Source: Clostridiales bacterium (GTDB taxonomy: Bacteria; Bacillota; Clostridia; Christensenellales; Pumilibacteraceae). Taken from it: a DNA stretch of 35,901 nt. The stretch lies in assembly GCA_022508425.1 (NCBI GenBank), contig JAFLVF010000010.1:1-35901 (forward strand), read 5' to 3'. The notes under the pieces are model-generated. The model made no database searches. It was given only the letters and a program-made list of their open reading frames with translations, and had not been told where the DNA came from. Each line of letters opens with the position of its first letter. Within the stretch, counting starts at the first letter, position 1. Both the position numbers and the translations under genes were made by a program. Positions 1 through 7,609 of the stretch are shown piece after piece.

Positions 1-1
1 C

Positions 2-343
2 CGCGTGGTGCGGCTTAGGGCGGAGGTGTCGCTCGACGAGCCGCTCAATGTCGACAACGAAGGCAACGAGCTCGTCATGGCGGACATCCTCGGCAGTGAC
101 GACGAAATAGGCAAAGAGGTGGAGGCGCAGGCCGAGCAAAAGTTGCTCGACGAAGCGCTCTCCCGATTGGGAAAGCGCGAACGTGTTATTATGCAGATGC
201 GTTTCGGACTCGGCGGATCCGCCGAGAAAACGCAGAAGGAAGTCGCCGACATTTTGGGAATTTCGCAGTCGTACATATCGCGGTTGGAAAAGAAGATAAT
301 CTACCGCTTGAAAAAAGACATAACAAAGGCGCTCGGAACTTAA
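2..343 (+). CDS. sigE: RNA polymerase sporulation sigma factor SigE (C-terminal part, cut by window start)
   Basis: This is the last third of the mother-cell sporulation sigma factor. The frame is open from the first bases, so the true start lies outside the window. The visible part starts with the [17 protein letters not shown] stretch, which matches the end of region 3 in SigE. It continues through a sigma-70 region 4 with the helix-turn-helix around [13 protein letters not shown]. In the known family SigE is made as a pro-protein and activated by SpoIIGA at the forespore septum; the pro-sequence is not visible here. The stop codon is one base from the stop of the convergent sigG, and no terminator hairpin separates them. 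Assignment to SigE rather than SigK rests on region 3/4 wording and on the sigG neighbour. Confidence 0.9.
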   Translation, partial: RVVRLRAEVSLDEPLNVDNEGNELVMADILGSDDEIGKEVEAQAEQKLLDEALSRLGKRERVIMQMRFGLGGSAEKTQKEVADILGISQSYISRLEKKIIYRLKKDITKALGT

Positions 344-344
344 A

Positions 345-1112
345 CTAAACAACCTTGCTGTGAATCGTTTTTATAGCCGATTTTTCGAGACGGCTGACTT
401 GGGCTTGCGAGATGCCTATTTCTTTACTGACTTCCATTTGGGTTTTTCCCTCGTAGAAGCGCATCATCAGTATGCGCTTTTCTCTTGCGTCCAGCTTGGA
501 TATCGCTTCGTCGATATCTATGCGGGACAGCGCGTTCTCGTCGTCGGCGCCCACTATGCTATCCATAACCATAACCGCGTCGTCGCCGTCGTGGTAGACG
601 GGCTCAAACAGCGAAATGGGGTCGGAGATCCCGTCGAGGGCGTAAACCACGTCGCTGACGGGAATGTTCAGCGCGGCGGCAATGTCCTCGAGCTCTGCGG
701 TGTCTCCCGTGTCGTGTTCTATCTGTTGACGGGCTTGCAGGGCGTGGTACGCCACGTCGCGTATCGACCGTGACACTCTAAGCGCCGAACAGTCTCGCAA
801 ATACCTGCGGATTTCGCCGATGATCATCGGCACGGCGTAGGTGGAAAAGCGGAGGTTGTACGAAACGTTAAAGTTTTCCATAGCCTTTATCAGCCCGATA
901 CATCCTACTTGAAACAGATCGTCGGCGCTTTGTTTTTTTGCGGCAAAACGCTGTGTTACGGACAGTACGAGTCTAAGGTTTGCCATGATAAACCGTTCGC
1001 GCGCGTCCTCGTCGCCGTTTTGCGCTTTGACGATTAGGTCCATCATTTCTTCGTGTTTCAGCTTGGGCAGGGTAGACGTATCCAGCCCGCATATTTCAAC
1101 TCTTGTGTTCAT
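345..1112 (-). CDS. sigG: RNA polymerase sporulation sigma factor SigG
   Basis: A complete 255-residue forespore-specific sigma factor. The N-terminus (VEICGLDTSTLPKL) is the SigG hallmark, followed by region 2 (NLRLVLSVTQRF, DDLFQVGCIGLIKAMENF, FSTYAVPMIIGEIRRYLRD), region 3 and region 4 (GKTQMEVSKEIGISQAQVSRLEK). Length matches the family (about 260). The ATG is preceded on the minus strand by GAGGCGG. In known spore formers SigG switches on late forespore genes and normally lies directly downstream of sigE on the same strand. Here it is inverted and convergent with sigE. I looked upstream for SigF/SigG-type promoter elements and found none convincing. Confidence 0.95.
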   Translation of the reverse strand: MNTRVEICGLDTSTLPKLKHEEMMDLIVKAQNGDEDARERFIMANLRLVLSVTQRFAAKKQSADDLFQVGCIGLIKAMENFNVSYNLRFSTYAVPMIIGEIRRYLRDCSALRVSRSIRDVAYHALQARQQIEHDTGDTAELEDIAAALNIPVSDVVYALDGISDPISLFEPVYHDGDDAVMVMDSIVGADDENALSRIDIDEAISKLDAREKRILMMRFYEGKTQMEVSKEIGISQAQVSRLEKSAIKTIHSKVV

Positions 1113-1132
1113 AGCCGCCTCATTCGTTTTTC

Positions 1133-1148
1133 TGCGAAAATATTCGCA
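1133..1148. repeat. Short inverted repeat upstream of sigG
   Basis: The six bases TGCGAA and TTCGCA form a perfect inverted repeat around AATA, about 20 bases before the sigG start on the minus strand. It could be an operator or a small leader hairpin. No regulator is recognised. Confidence 0.4.
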
Positions 1149-1321
1149 TAAATCAAGTTTGGCTATGTCGTGAGGGTAATATTCGGCAATTGCAACGCTA
1201 TTGCCGCTAATGCTGTCGATAAACCTCGAAAAGCAAAATGCGGGTAAATTATGCCGTTTCTGACCTCAATTACGTCACATGCGAGAGCAAGGTATTATTT
1301 TCATAATTTAGCTTTATTCTC

Positions 1322-1350
1322 TTGCAATTGTGCAAATAATAATGTATAAT
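1322..1350 (+). promoter_or_regulatory. Sigma-A promoter of the polysaccharide operon
   Basis: The -35 box TTGCAA (1322-1327) and -10 box TATAAT (1345-1350) are separated by exactly 17 bases, placing the start of transcription near 1357. It reads toward the aminotransferase gene and leaves a leader of about 180 bases. The -35 overlaps a perfect inverted repeat, TTGCA-ATTG-TGCAA (1322-1335), which could be a repressor site. The rest of the 428-base gap between sigG and 1541 holds the leader hairpin described separately; I see no gene in it. Confidence 0.85.
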
Positions 1351-1471
1351 GAGATTTGTAAATGTGTGCCCTTTTGCAGGTAGCGCGCATCTGCTTCGTC
1401 ACTAAGAAACCCAAACAAATACACGTAGGAAATGTTCTCGGTAGGAGTTTCGGCGGATATACAAAAGATAA

Positions 1472-1497
1472 ATTTGAGTATAAATTCATACTCAAAT
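1472..1497 (+). promoter_or_regulatory. Leader hairpin of the polysaccharide operon
   Basis: ATTTGAGTAT (1472-1481) and ATACTCAAAT (1488-1497) form a perfect 10-bp stem with a six-base loop in the 5' leader, 44 bases before the first start codon. No T-run follows, so it is not a simple terminator. In other Bacillota, long polysaccharide or antibiotic operons can use leader hairpins recognised by the NusG paralogue LoaP; no loaP is in the window, so that link is only a possibility. Confidence 0.55.
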
Positions 1498-1540
1498 CGG
1501 CGAAGCACTCCCAAAAAATAATAGGATAACGTAAAGAGAA

Positions 1541-2755
1541 ATGAAAATAAGTTTTTCCCCGCCCGATATATCGGAGAGCGAGATAAAAGAAGTTTCCGAG
1601 GCGTTGCGTTCGGGTTGGATAACAACCGGACCGAGGGTTAAAAGACTTGAGAATAAAATAGCAGAGTATGTCGGTACACCGAGATGTGTGTGCTTGAATT
1701 CTCAAACCGCTTGTGCCGAAATGGCTTTGCGCGTTCTCGGCATCGGCGATGGCGACGAAGTCATTACTTCTGCTTATACGTACACTGCTTCTGCGTCGGT
1801 AATATGCCATGTGGGTGCTAAGCCCATTCTGATCGATACTCAAAAAGACAGCCTCGAAATGGACTACGGCGCACTTGAAAATGCTATTACCGAGCGCACA
1901 AAGGCTATCATTCCGGTAGATTTGGGCGGTGTGCCTTGTGATTACGACAAAATATTCGAAATTGTTAATCGGAAGAAAAATCTGTTCGCGCCGAATAACG
2001 ATATACAAAAGGCAATGGGGCGTATTGCCGTATTGGCGGATACCGCGCATGCCTTCGGCGCCGAGTGGCACGGCAAAATGGTCGGCAATATCGCCGATTT
2101 TTCTTCGTTCTCGTTTCACGCTGTAAAAAACTTTACTACCGGAGAGGGCGGAGCGCTCACATGGAAGCATATTAACGGCGTTGACGACGAGGAAATTTAC
2201 AAGCAATTGCAGTTGCTGTCACTTCACGGTCAAAACAAAGACGCTCTCGCCAAAACGCGGCTTGGGGCGTGGGAATACGACATAATAGGTACTTGGTACA
2301 AGTGTAATATGACGGATGTTGCCGCAGCGATGGGGCTGGCGCAGTTTGAGCGTTATCCGAAAATGTTAAAGCGTCGCCGCGAAATAATAGAAAAGTACGA
2401 TAATGCGTTTAAGCCGCTTGGTATAAAGGTACTTTCTCATTATACGGATACATATAATTCGTCCGGGCATTTATATATTACGCGCATTCCGAATATATCT
2501 ATAGAGCAACGCAACGCGATTATTGCGTCGATGGCGGAGCGAGAAATAGCGTGCAACGTGCATTACAAGCCGTTGCCTATGCACACCGCTTATAAGCAGC
2601 TCGGATTTGACATCGAGAATTATCCTAATGCATATGCGCAGTTCGCTAACGAGATCACATTGCCGTTGCACACATGTCTGACCGATGAAGAAGTCGATTA
2701 TGTTATTAAAAATTATGTGAGCGTCGTGTCCGACTATTTGTATGCTGATATGTAA
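1541..2755 (+). CDS. DegT/DnrJ/EryC1/StrS-family sugar aminotransferase
   Basis: A 404-residue PLP-dependent enzyme of the family that aminates keto-sugars bound to nucleotides, such as WecE, ArnB and PglE. The opening (FSPPDISESEIKEVSEALRSGWITTGP) is typical. The cofactor-binding Asp is in ADTAH (D167), and the Schiff-base Lys is K196 in FHAVKNFTTGEGG. It is the first gene of the operon and overlaps the next gene, an initiating sugar-phosphate transferase, by 14 bases; aminotransferase plus initiating transferase is the pairing seen in the pgl systems. No UDP-sugar 4,6-dehydratase lies nearby; RmlB is the only dehydratase in the window. The substrate is therefore open: it may be a UDP-keto-sugar made elsewhere or dTDP-4-keto-6-deoxyglucose. 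Confidence 0.9.
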   Translation: MKISFSPPDISESEIKEVSEALRSGWITTGPRVKRLENKIAEYVGTPRCVCLNSQTACAEMALRVLGIGDGDEVITSAYTYTASASVICHVGAKPILIDTQKDSLEMDYGALENAITERTKAIIPVDLGGVPCDYDKIFEIVNRKKNLFAPNNDIQKAMGRIAVLADTAHAFGAEWHGKMVGNIADFSSFSFHAVKNFTTGEGGALTWKHINGVDDEEIYKQLQLLSLHGQNKDALAKTRLGAWEYDIIGTWYKCNMTDVAAAMGLAQFERYPKMLKRRREIIEKYDNAFKPLGIKVLSHYTDTYNSSGHLYITRIPNISIEQRNAIIASMAEREIACNVHYKPLPMHTAYKQLGFDIENYPNAYAQFANEITLPLHTCLTDEEVDYVIKNYVSVVSDYLYADM

Positions 2756-3431
2756 GTGGGAAAAAATACCCGAGAATATGAAAAACGATGCGGTCCATCA
2801 ATATTGGCGCATTCTTCGTAAAAAGAACTTTTCTCTGTTTTGGAAAAGGGTATTCGATATTATAGTTTCGTTTTTGATGCTTATAATACTTTCGTTGTTG
2901 TTCATAATACTTGCTATAGCAATCAAGATAGACTCGAAAGGCCCTGTGTTTTACAGACAAGAGCGGGTGACTCAGTACGGAAAGAAATTTCGGATACATA
3001 AGTTCAGAACCATGGTAATCGATGCCGACAAGATAGGCAGTCAGGTCACGGTTGCCGGAGACAGCAGAGTTACCAAGGTCGGCAAGTTTATAAGAAAGTG
3101 TAGGATCGACGAGGTGAGTCAGCTTTTTGACGTACTTGCTGGAACTATGACCTTCGTGGGTACGCGCCCCGAAGTGCCGAAGTATGTAGAGCAATACACC
3201 GACGAGATGAAAGCCACGCTGCTTCTTCCCGCAGGAGTAACGAGTCTTGCGAGTATAAAATACAAGGACGAAGACAGATTGCTCGACAACGCCGAAAATG
3301 TCGACGAAACGTATGTTAATGAAGTTTTGCCCGGCAAGATGGAATACAATCTACAGGCGTTGCGCAAATGCGGTTTTTGGCGCGATATAGGCATAATGTT
3401 CAAAACAGTCGGAGCGGTATTAAAAGGTTAG
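2742..3431 (+). CDS. Initiating undecaprenyl-phosphate sugar-1-phosphate transferase (bacterial sugar transferase family)
   Basis: A 229-residue membrane enzyme of the polyprenyl-phosphate phosphosugar transferase family (PF02397), which moves a sugar-1-phosphate from a nucleotide sugar onto undecaprenyl phosphate and so starts the repeat unit. One hydrophobic segment (residues about 37-61) precedes the catalytic core. The core shows GPVFYRQERV, KFRIHKFRTM, the RIDEVSQLFDVLAGTMTFVGTRPEVP block and the C-terminal GKMEYN. The short form, with a single membrane segment, matches PglC-type enzymes rather than the long WbaP/WcaJ type. The start at 2742 overlaps the previous gene; an ATG at 2778 is equally plausible and neither has a strong ribosome site. 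Confidence 0.93.
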   Translation: MLICKWEKIPENMKNDAVHQYWRILRKKNFSLFWKRVFDIIVSFLMLIILSLLFIILAIAIKIDSKGPVFYRQERVTQYGKKFRIHKFRTMVIDADKIGSQVTVAGDSRVTKVGKFIRKCRIDEVSQLFDVLAGTMTFVGTRPEVPKYVEQYTDEMKATLLLPAGVTSLASIKYKDEDRLLDNAENVDETYVNEVLPGKMEYNLQALRKCGFWRDIGIMFKTVGAVLKG

Positions 3432-3435
3432 CGAA

Positions 3436-4302
3436 TTGGAAGAACTGTCTGAAAATAGTTTCGAAACGCCGAAGTTTTCGGTCTTGATGTCCGTTTATAT
3501 CAAAGAAAAGCCCGAGTATTTGGAAAAATGCTTGGAAAGCGTTTATAACCAGACGGTAAAAGCGGACGAGTGGGTAATCGTTCACGACGGACCGATTACG
3601 GATGAGCTACAGGCGGTAATCGACAAGTATAAAGATTTTGACGACGTAAAAATCAACGAGGTAATACTCGAGGAGAACAATGGACTCGGAATTGCGCTGT
3701 CGCATGGCGTAAAAGCGTGCGAGAATGAGATTATCGCCAGAATGGATACCGACGATATAGCCGTGCCCGACAGATTCGAGATACAACTCGCCGAATTCGA
3801 AAAGAATCCCTCGCTGGATATATGCGGCGGTCAAATAGTCGAGTTTGAAACCGATCCGAGCGAGCCTATTGCGGAGCGGCGCGTTCCGCTGACGCATGAC
3901 GAGATATACGAGTATCAGAAGAAGCGCAGTGCGTTCAACCACATGACGGTCATGTTCAAGAGGAGCAAGGTGCTCGAGGCGGGCAATTACAAGCACTGTC
4001 CGCTCATGGAGGACGACATGCTGTGGGTGGACATGCTCCAAACGGGCGCGTTGTGCGCTAACGTCGACAAATGTCTTTGTTTTGTTCGGACCAACACCGA
4101 TATGATAGCGCGGCGGGGCGGGCTCAAGTATTACAAGAAATATAAACGCGGGCGCAAGATGATATACAAGACCGGATTTATCTCGCGCGCGCAGTACACC
4201 AAGACCAATTTCATCCAGTTCGCGGTGTGCATAATGCCCAAGTGGATGAGAAAGAAAGTTTTTTTCAAAATGCTCCACAAGAAGAAAAAATCCGACCGGT
4301 AA
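3436..4302 (+). CDS. Glycosyltransferase family 2
   Basis: A 288-residue GT-A fold enzyme. The first strand (FSVLMSVYIKEKPEYLEKCLESVYNQT) and the nucleotide/metal-binding stretch ARMDTDDIAVPDRFE are visible, together with MTVMFKRSKVLEAGNY and MEDDMLWVDML, typical of enzymes that extend lipid-linked sugar chains. The start is taken as TTG at 3436, preceded by AAAGG. The first in-frame ATG lies within the first beta strand and would remove needed sequence. Four bases separate it from the previous stop, so it is part of the operon. The linkage formed cannot be told from sequence alone. Confidence 0.9.
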   Translation: MEELSENSFETPKFSVLMSVYIKEKPEYLEKCLESVYNQTVKADEWVIVHDGPITDELQAVIDKYKDFDDVKINEVILEENNGLGIALSHGVKACENEIIARMDTDDIAVPDRFEIQLAEFEKNPSLDICGGQIVEFETDPSEPIAERRVPLTHDEIYEYQKKRSAFNHMTVMFKRSKVLEAGNYKHCPLMEDDMLWVDMLQTGALCANVDKCLCFVRTNTDMIARRGGLKYYKKYKRGRKMIYKTGFISRAQYTKTNFIQFAVCIMPKWMRKKVFFKMLHKKKKSDR

Positions 4303-4320
4303 CGCATTACAAGAGGGTTT

Positions 4321-5136
4321 ATGGAACAGATAACTTCGGAAGAACTAAAACAAATAGCATTAAAAGTACTGTGTCAAGTGCGCGATATATGTGCGTCGCA
4401 GGGCATCAGATATTATTTGGACGGCGGCACTTTGCTCGGCGCCGTGCGGCATAAGGGGTTTATACCGTGGGATGACGACATAGATATTTGCATGCCGCGT
4501 CCCGACTACGACAGATTTATCGAATATTGCAAAAACAATGAAACGCCTTTCGGCGTGGCAAGCATTGAGATAGACGATCGGTTTACCGAGCTGTATGCAA
4601 AAGCGTACGACAAGGATACCGTTTGCCATGAGAAATACGTCAACAGGAAAGGATCGGAATACGGCGTATATATAGATATATTTCCTGTAGACGGATTGGG
4701 CGACAGCGATGCCGAGGCGTTGAAGCTGTTGCACAAATCGAGGTATAAGCGCAGTCTGTTGACGGCGGCGAATTGGCAAAAATATTTCAAGAGTAAGACG
4801 CGCAAATGGTACGTCGAACCCGTGCGGTTCGTGTTCTACCTTTTAAGTAGGTGCGTTAATACAAAAAAACTTGTCAAGAAGATCAACAAAATATACCAAT
4901 CAAAGGACTTCGACAGCTCGAAAAAAGTGGGGGTAGTGTGCGGTTGCTATGGGGACAGGGAAGTCATGAACCGCGATATCTACGACGAATCGGTCGAGCT
5001 GGTCTTTGAAAACGAGACGTTTACGGCAATGGGGAAATACGACGAGTTTTTGACTAACTTGTACGGCGATTACATGCAACTTCCGCCGATAGAAAAGCGC
5101 GTGACCCACCATACGTTTACGGCTTACAAAAGATAA
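4321..5136 (+). CDS. LicD-family phospho-headgroup transferase
   Basis: A 271-residue protein of the LicD family, which has a nucleotidyltransferase fold and transfers phosphocholine-like groups from a CDP-activated donor onto surface sugars. The family block is clear: DGGTLLGAVRHKGFIPWDDDIDICMPRPDYDRF, with the Asp-rich metal site DDDID. VYIDIFPVDG follows in the usual place. The ATG is preceded by AGAGGG. The next gene encodes a LicC-like nucleotidyltransferase, so the two probably form a donor-synthesis and transfer pair. Because that partner carries an unusual PLP domain, the group transferred may not be phosphocholine. Confidence 0.88.
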   Translation: MEQITSEELKQIALKVLCQVRDICASQGIRYYLDGGTLLGAVRHKGFIPWDDDIDICMPRPDYDRFIEYCKNNETPFGVASIEIDDRFTELYAKAYDKDTVCHEKYVNRKGSEYGVYIDIFPVDGLGDSDAEALKLLHKSRYKRSLLTAANWQKYFKSKTRKWYVEPVRFVFYLLSRCVNTKKLVKKINKIYQSKDFDSSKKVGVVCGCYGDREVMNRDIYDESVELVFENETFTAMGKYDEFLTNLYGDYMQLPPIEKRVTHHTFTAYKR

Positions 5137-5167
5137 ATTACCCAACTAAAGCATATTAGGAGAAACC

Positions 5168-7579
5168 ATGAATAAGATTCAGTTTGAAATCTTGCGCCTC
5201 GCGCACGAAAAAGGCAACGTCGATATCGACGCAATGAGCAGACAGCTTTTTTTGCCTGTAACTCAAATCAATTTGGGCGTAAAAGCATTGACTACCGACG
5301 GGTATTTGACTGACAACGTCGTCTCCGCGAAAGGCAAAAAACTGCTTGAAGATCACCGTATAGACAATGCGGTAATTCTTGCGGCAGGTTTGTCGTCTCG
5401 GTTCGTGCCGCTCAATTACGAAATGCCCAAAGGGCTGTTGTCCGTCAAAGGTGAGCCGCTGATCGAGCGTCAAATCAATCAGCTCAAAGAAAAGGGTATC
5501 GATGAAATCGTTATCGTAGTCGGATACATGAAAGAACACTTCGAGTATCTGAAAGAGAAATACGGCGTAATCTTGGTCGAGGCTACAGATTATCAAACGC
5601 GCAACAACCACGCTAGCGTATATGCCGCGCGCAAATACTTAAAGAATACGATCATTACGTCGTCGGACTTGTATTTTGCCCAGAACGTATTTCAAACGTA
5701 TGCTTACGACTCGTACTATTGCACTGTTTATATGTCGGGCAAGACGGCAGAACGCGGCGTGACGCTTGACGATGACGAGAAGATTATCGATACGTTCTAC
5801 GGTGACAGGTGCTACGATATTTGGGTGACGCTCGGTTACGCATTCTTCTCGGAAAAGTTCTCGCGCAAAATGATTGAGCTGATAGAGAAGAAGTATATAG
5901 CCGACAGTTATGCAGGCCTGTTCTGGGCGGATATACAGGACAAGCATCTCGACGAGCTGTACATGTACGCAAAGAAATGCGGCGACGGAGTGATACACGA
6001 ATTCGACTCGCTCGAGGAATTGAGAGAGTTCGACGACAAGTACGTCAATAATTCGGGCTCTAAGATATTGCGTAAAGTGTGTAAGTTGTTGGGTGTGGAA
6101 GAACGCGATATCGTCAATCTCGAATCTCTTAAAAGCGTCAAAAAGAGCATGTTCCGATTCCGTTGCAACGAAGATCAGTATATATGCGATACCGATCCCG
6201 GCGAGGAAGAACATATCCACTTTTTGGGCAGAGGATATTATCAGTGCCGTGACTTCAAGAATGAGCCCGTCAAGCTGTTTAAGATGGACAAGACGGTCAA
6301 GATCGACGGACGAACAACCGTGGATACGGACAACGAACTTAACAAGCTGTTCAACTTCTCAACCGATTTCAAAAAGTATCACGACAGAGCTCTGCCGCTC
6401 TGCGCTGCTGAGAACGCGATTTCGCCGTTTGCCAATCTACCGCTTTCTTTCGGGTTTCAAGAGCGGTATATTATGAATAACACTTACTCGTTCAATATGG
6501 ATGACAACTTTATCGGTTGTGAAAAGCTGTTTCCGTTCTATCAAATGTTGTCCGAAACCTGCGAACGCATTTTCGGTGCGAAATATACCGATCCCAGGCC
6601 GTTTACGGGTATGCACTGCATTGATATGATTGTCAAAACTTTGTGTAAGCCGGGCGACAAGATGATGATACTTGACAAAGAGCACGGCGGACACGCGTCG
6701 GTGAAGCCCGTTGTCGAGCGTTTGGGTATCACCGTGTATTCCGCTCCGTACGATTTGAAAGAAAACGATTTGGATTACGCCGCGGCAAACAAAATGATAA
6801 AAGACAAGAAAATCGGTTACGTTCTGCTCGCTCCGTCCGATTTGATAAAACCGCTCGACGTGACGAAAATCAATACCGACAACTGCGTATTGCTTTGGGA
6901 TTGCTCGCAGCTGATGGGCATGATTGCGGCGGGGCTTTGCGACAATCCGCTGAAATCTATGCGCAATATCGTCATGTTCGGCGGCACGCACAAGACATTC
7001 CCCGGACCTGCGTCGGGCTTGATACTGACAAATGAAAAGCATTTGCACGACGCTATGGAAACGGAGATAAATCCCAAATTCTTAAGGCATTCGCAGATGC
7101 ACCAAAAAATCAGCCTTTTGTTTGCGCTTATAGAGTTTGAGAAGTACGGCGCTGCGTATATGAGCCACATGGTGCATTGCTCGAACTACCTGGGCGAAAA
7201 ATTGCGGCAAAAGGGTTTTGACGTTGCCGACGTCAACGGTAACATATCGGCAACGCATCAAGTCTTTATCAGGTGCGATAAGGATTGCATGGATACTATA
7301 TACAACAACGCATATAAGTGCGAAGTCACGCTGAACAAGAAACATAAGGATCTTTTCCACGGATACGGCATAAGATTGGGTACGCAGGAAATAGCGCGGT
7401 ATGACTGGAGCGACGACGCACTCGATATCATTGCGGACGTTATCAGCTGTCTTGCCGACAAGAATTGCGATGCCGCGGAAGTCGGCGCGATGATCAAGAA
7501 ACTTCCGCCCAAAGAGGTTAAGTTCGCATTCGCCGGCGAAACTCTCGAGAAATTCAGAGAATTGATGAACGTAAAATAA
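5168..7579 (+). CDS. Three-part fusion: winged helix + LicC-like nucleotidyltransferase + SHMT-like PLP domain
   Basis: An 803-residue fusion. Residues 1-62 look like a MarR-like winged helix. Residues 66-290 are a LicC-type nucleotidyltransferase with AVILAAGLSSRF and the MPKGLL motif, a family that makes CDP-choline from CTP and phosphocholine. Residues about 297-350 resemble the N-terminal lobe start of LicA choline kinase, but the nucleotide-binding end of that stretch is changed to YICDTDPGEE. Residues about 400-770 follow serine hydroxymethyltransferase (SHMT): LCAAENAISP, DKEHGGH, LLWDCSQLMGMIAAG, GGTHKTFPGPASG (Schiff-base Lys 609) and GYGIRLGTQE. Winged-helix/LicC/LicA fusions are known in Firmicutes; here the kinase appears replaced by a PLP enzyme. 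It probably makes and CDP-activates an amino-alcohol or amino-acid headgroup for the adjacent LicD protein. The ribosome site is AGGAG. Confidence 0.88.
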   Translation: MNKIQFEILRLAHEKGNVDIDAMSRQLFLPVTQINLGVKALTTDGYLTDNVVSAKGKKLLEDHRIDNAVILAAGLSSRFVPLNYEMPKGLLSVKGEPLIERQINQLKEKGIDEIVIVVGYMKEHFEYLKEKYGVILVEATDYQTRNNHASVYAARKYLKNTIITSSDLYFAQNVFQTYAYDSYYCTVYMSGKTAERGVTLDDDEKIIDTFYGDRCYDIWVTLGYAFFSEKFSRKMIELIEKKYIADSYAGLFWADIQDKHLDELYMYAKKCGDGVIHEFDSLEELREFDDKYVNNSGSKILRKVCKLLGVEERDIVNLESLKSVKKSMFRFRCNEDQYICDTDPGEEEHIHFLGRGYYQCRDFKNEPVKLFKMDKTVKIDGRTTVDTDNELNKLFNFSTDFKKYHDRALPLCAAENAISPFANLPLSFGFQERYIMNNTYSFNMDDNFIGCEKLFPFYQMLSETCERIFGAKYTDPRPFTGMHCIDMIVKTLCKPGDKMMILDKEHGGHASVKPVVERLGITVYSAPYDLKENDLDYAAANKMIKDKKIGYVLLAPSDLIKPLDVTKINTDNCVLLWDCSQLMGMIAAGLCDNPLKSMRNIVMFGGTHKTFPGPASGLILTNEKHLHDAMETEINPKFLRHSQMHQKISLLFALIEFEKYGAAYMSHMVHCSNYLGEKLRQKGFDVADVNGNISATHQVFIRCDKDCMDTIYNNAYKCEVTLNKKHKDLFHGYGIRLGTQEIARYDWSDDALDIIADVISCLADKNCDAAEVGAMIKKLPPKEVKFAFAGETLEKFRELMNVK

Positions 7580-7609
7580 TTACAAGACGGGGCGCTTCAG
7601 AAAGCGAAT

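Noticed and set aside
1113-1250. SigF/SigG promoter for sigG
   Set aside because: Several partial matches on the minus strand, none with both boxes at correct spacing.
1301-2206. Minus-strand reading frame covering the operon promoter and aminotransferase start
   Set aside because: No recognisable domain; it runs opposite a clear PLP enzyme and across a strong plus-strand promoter.
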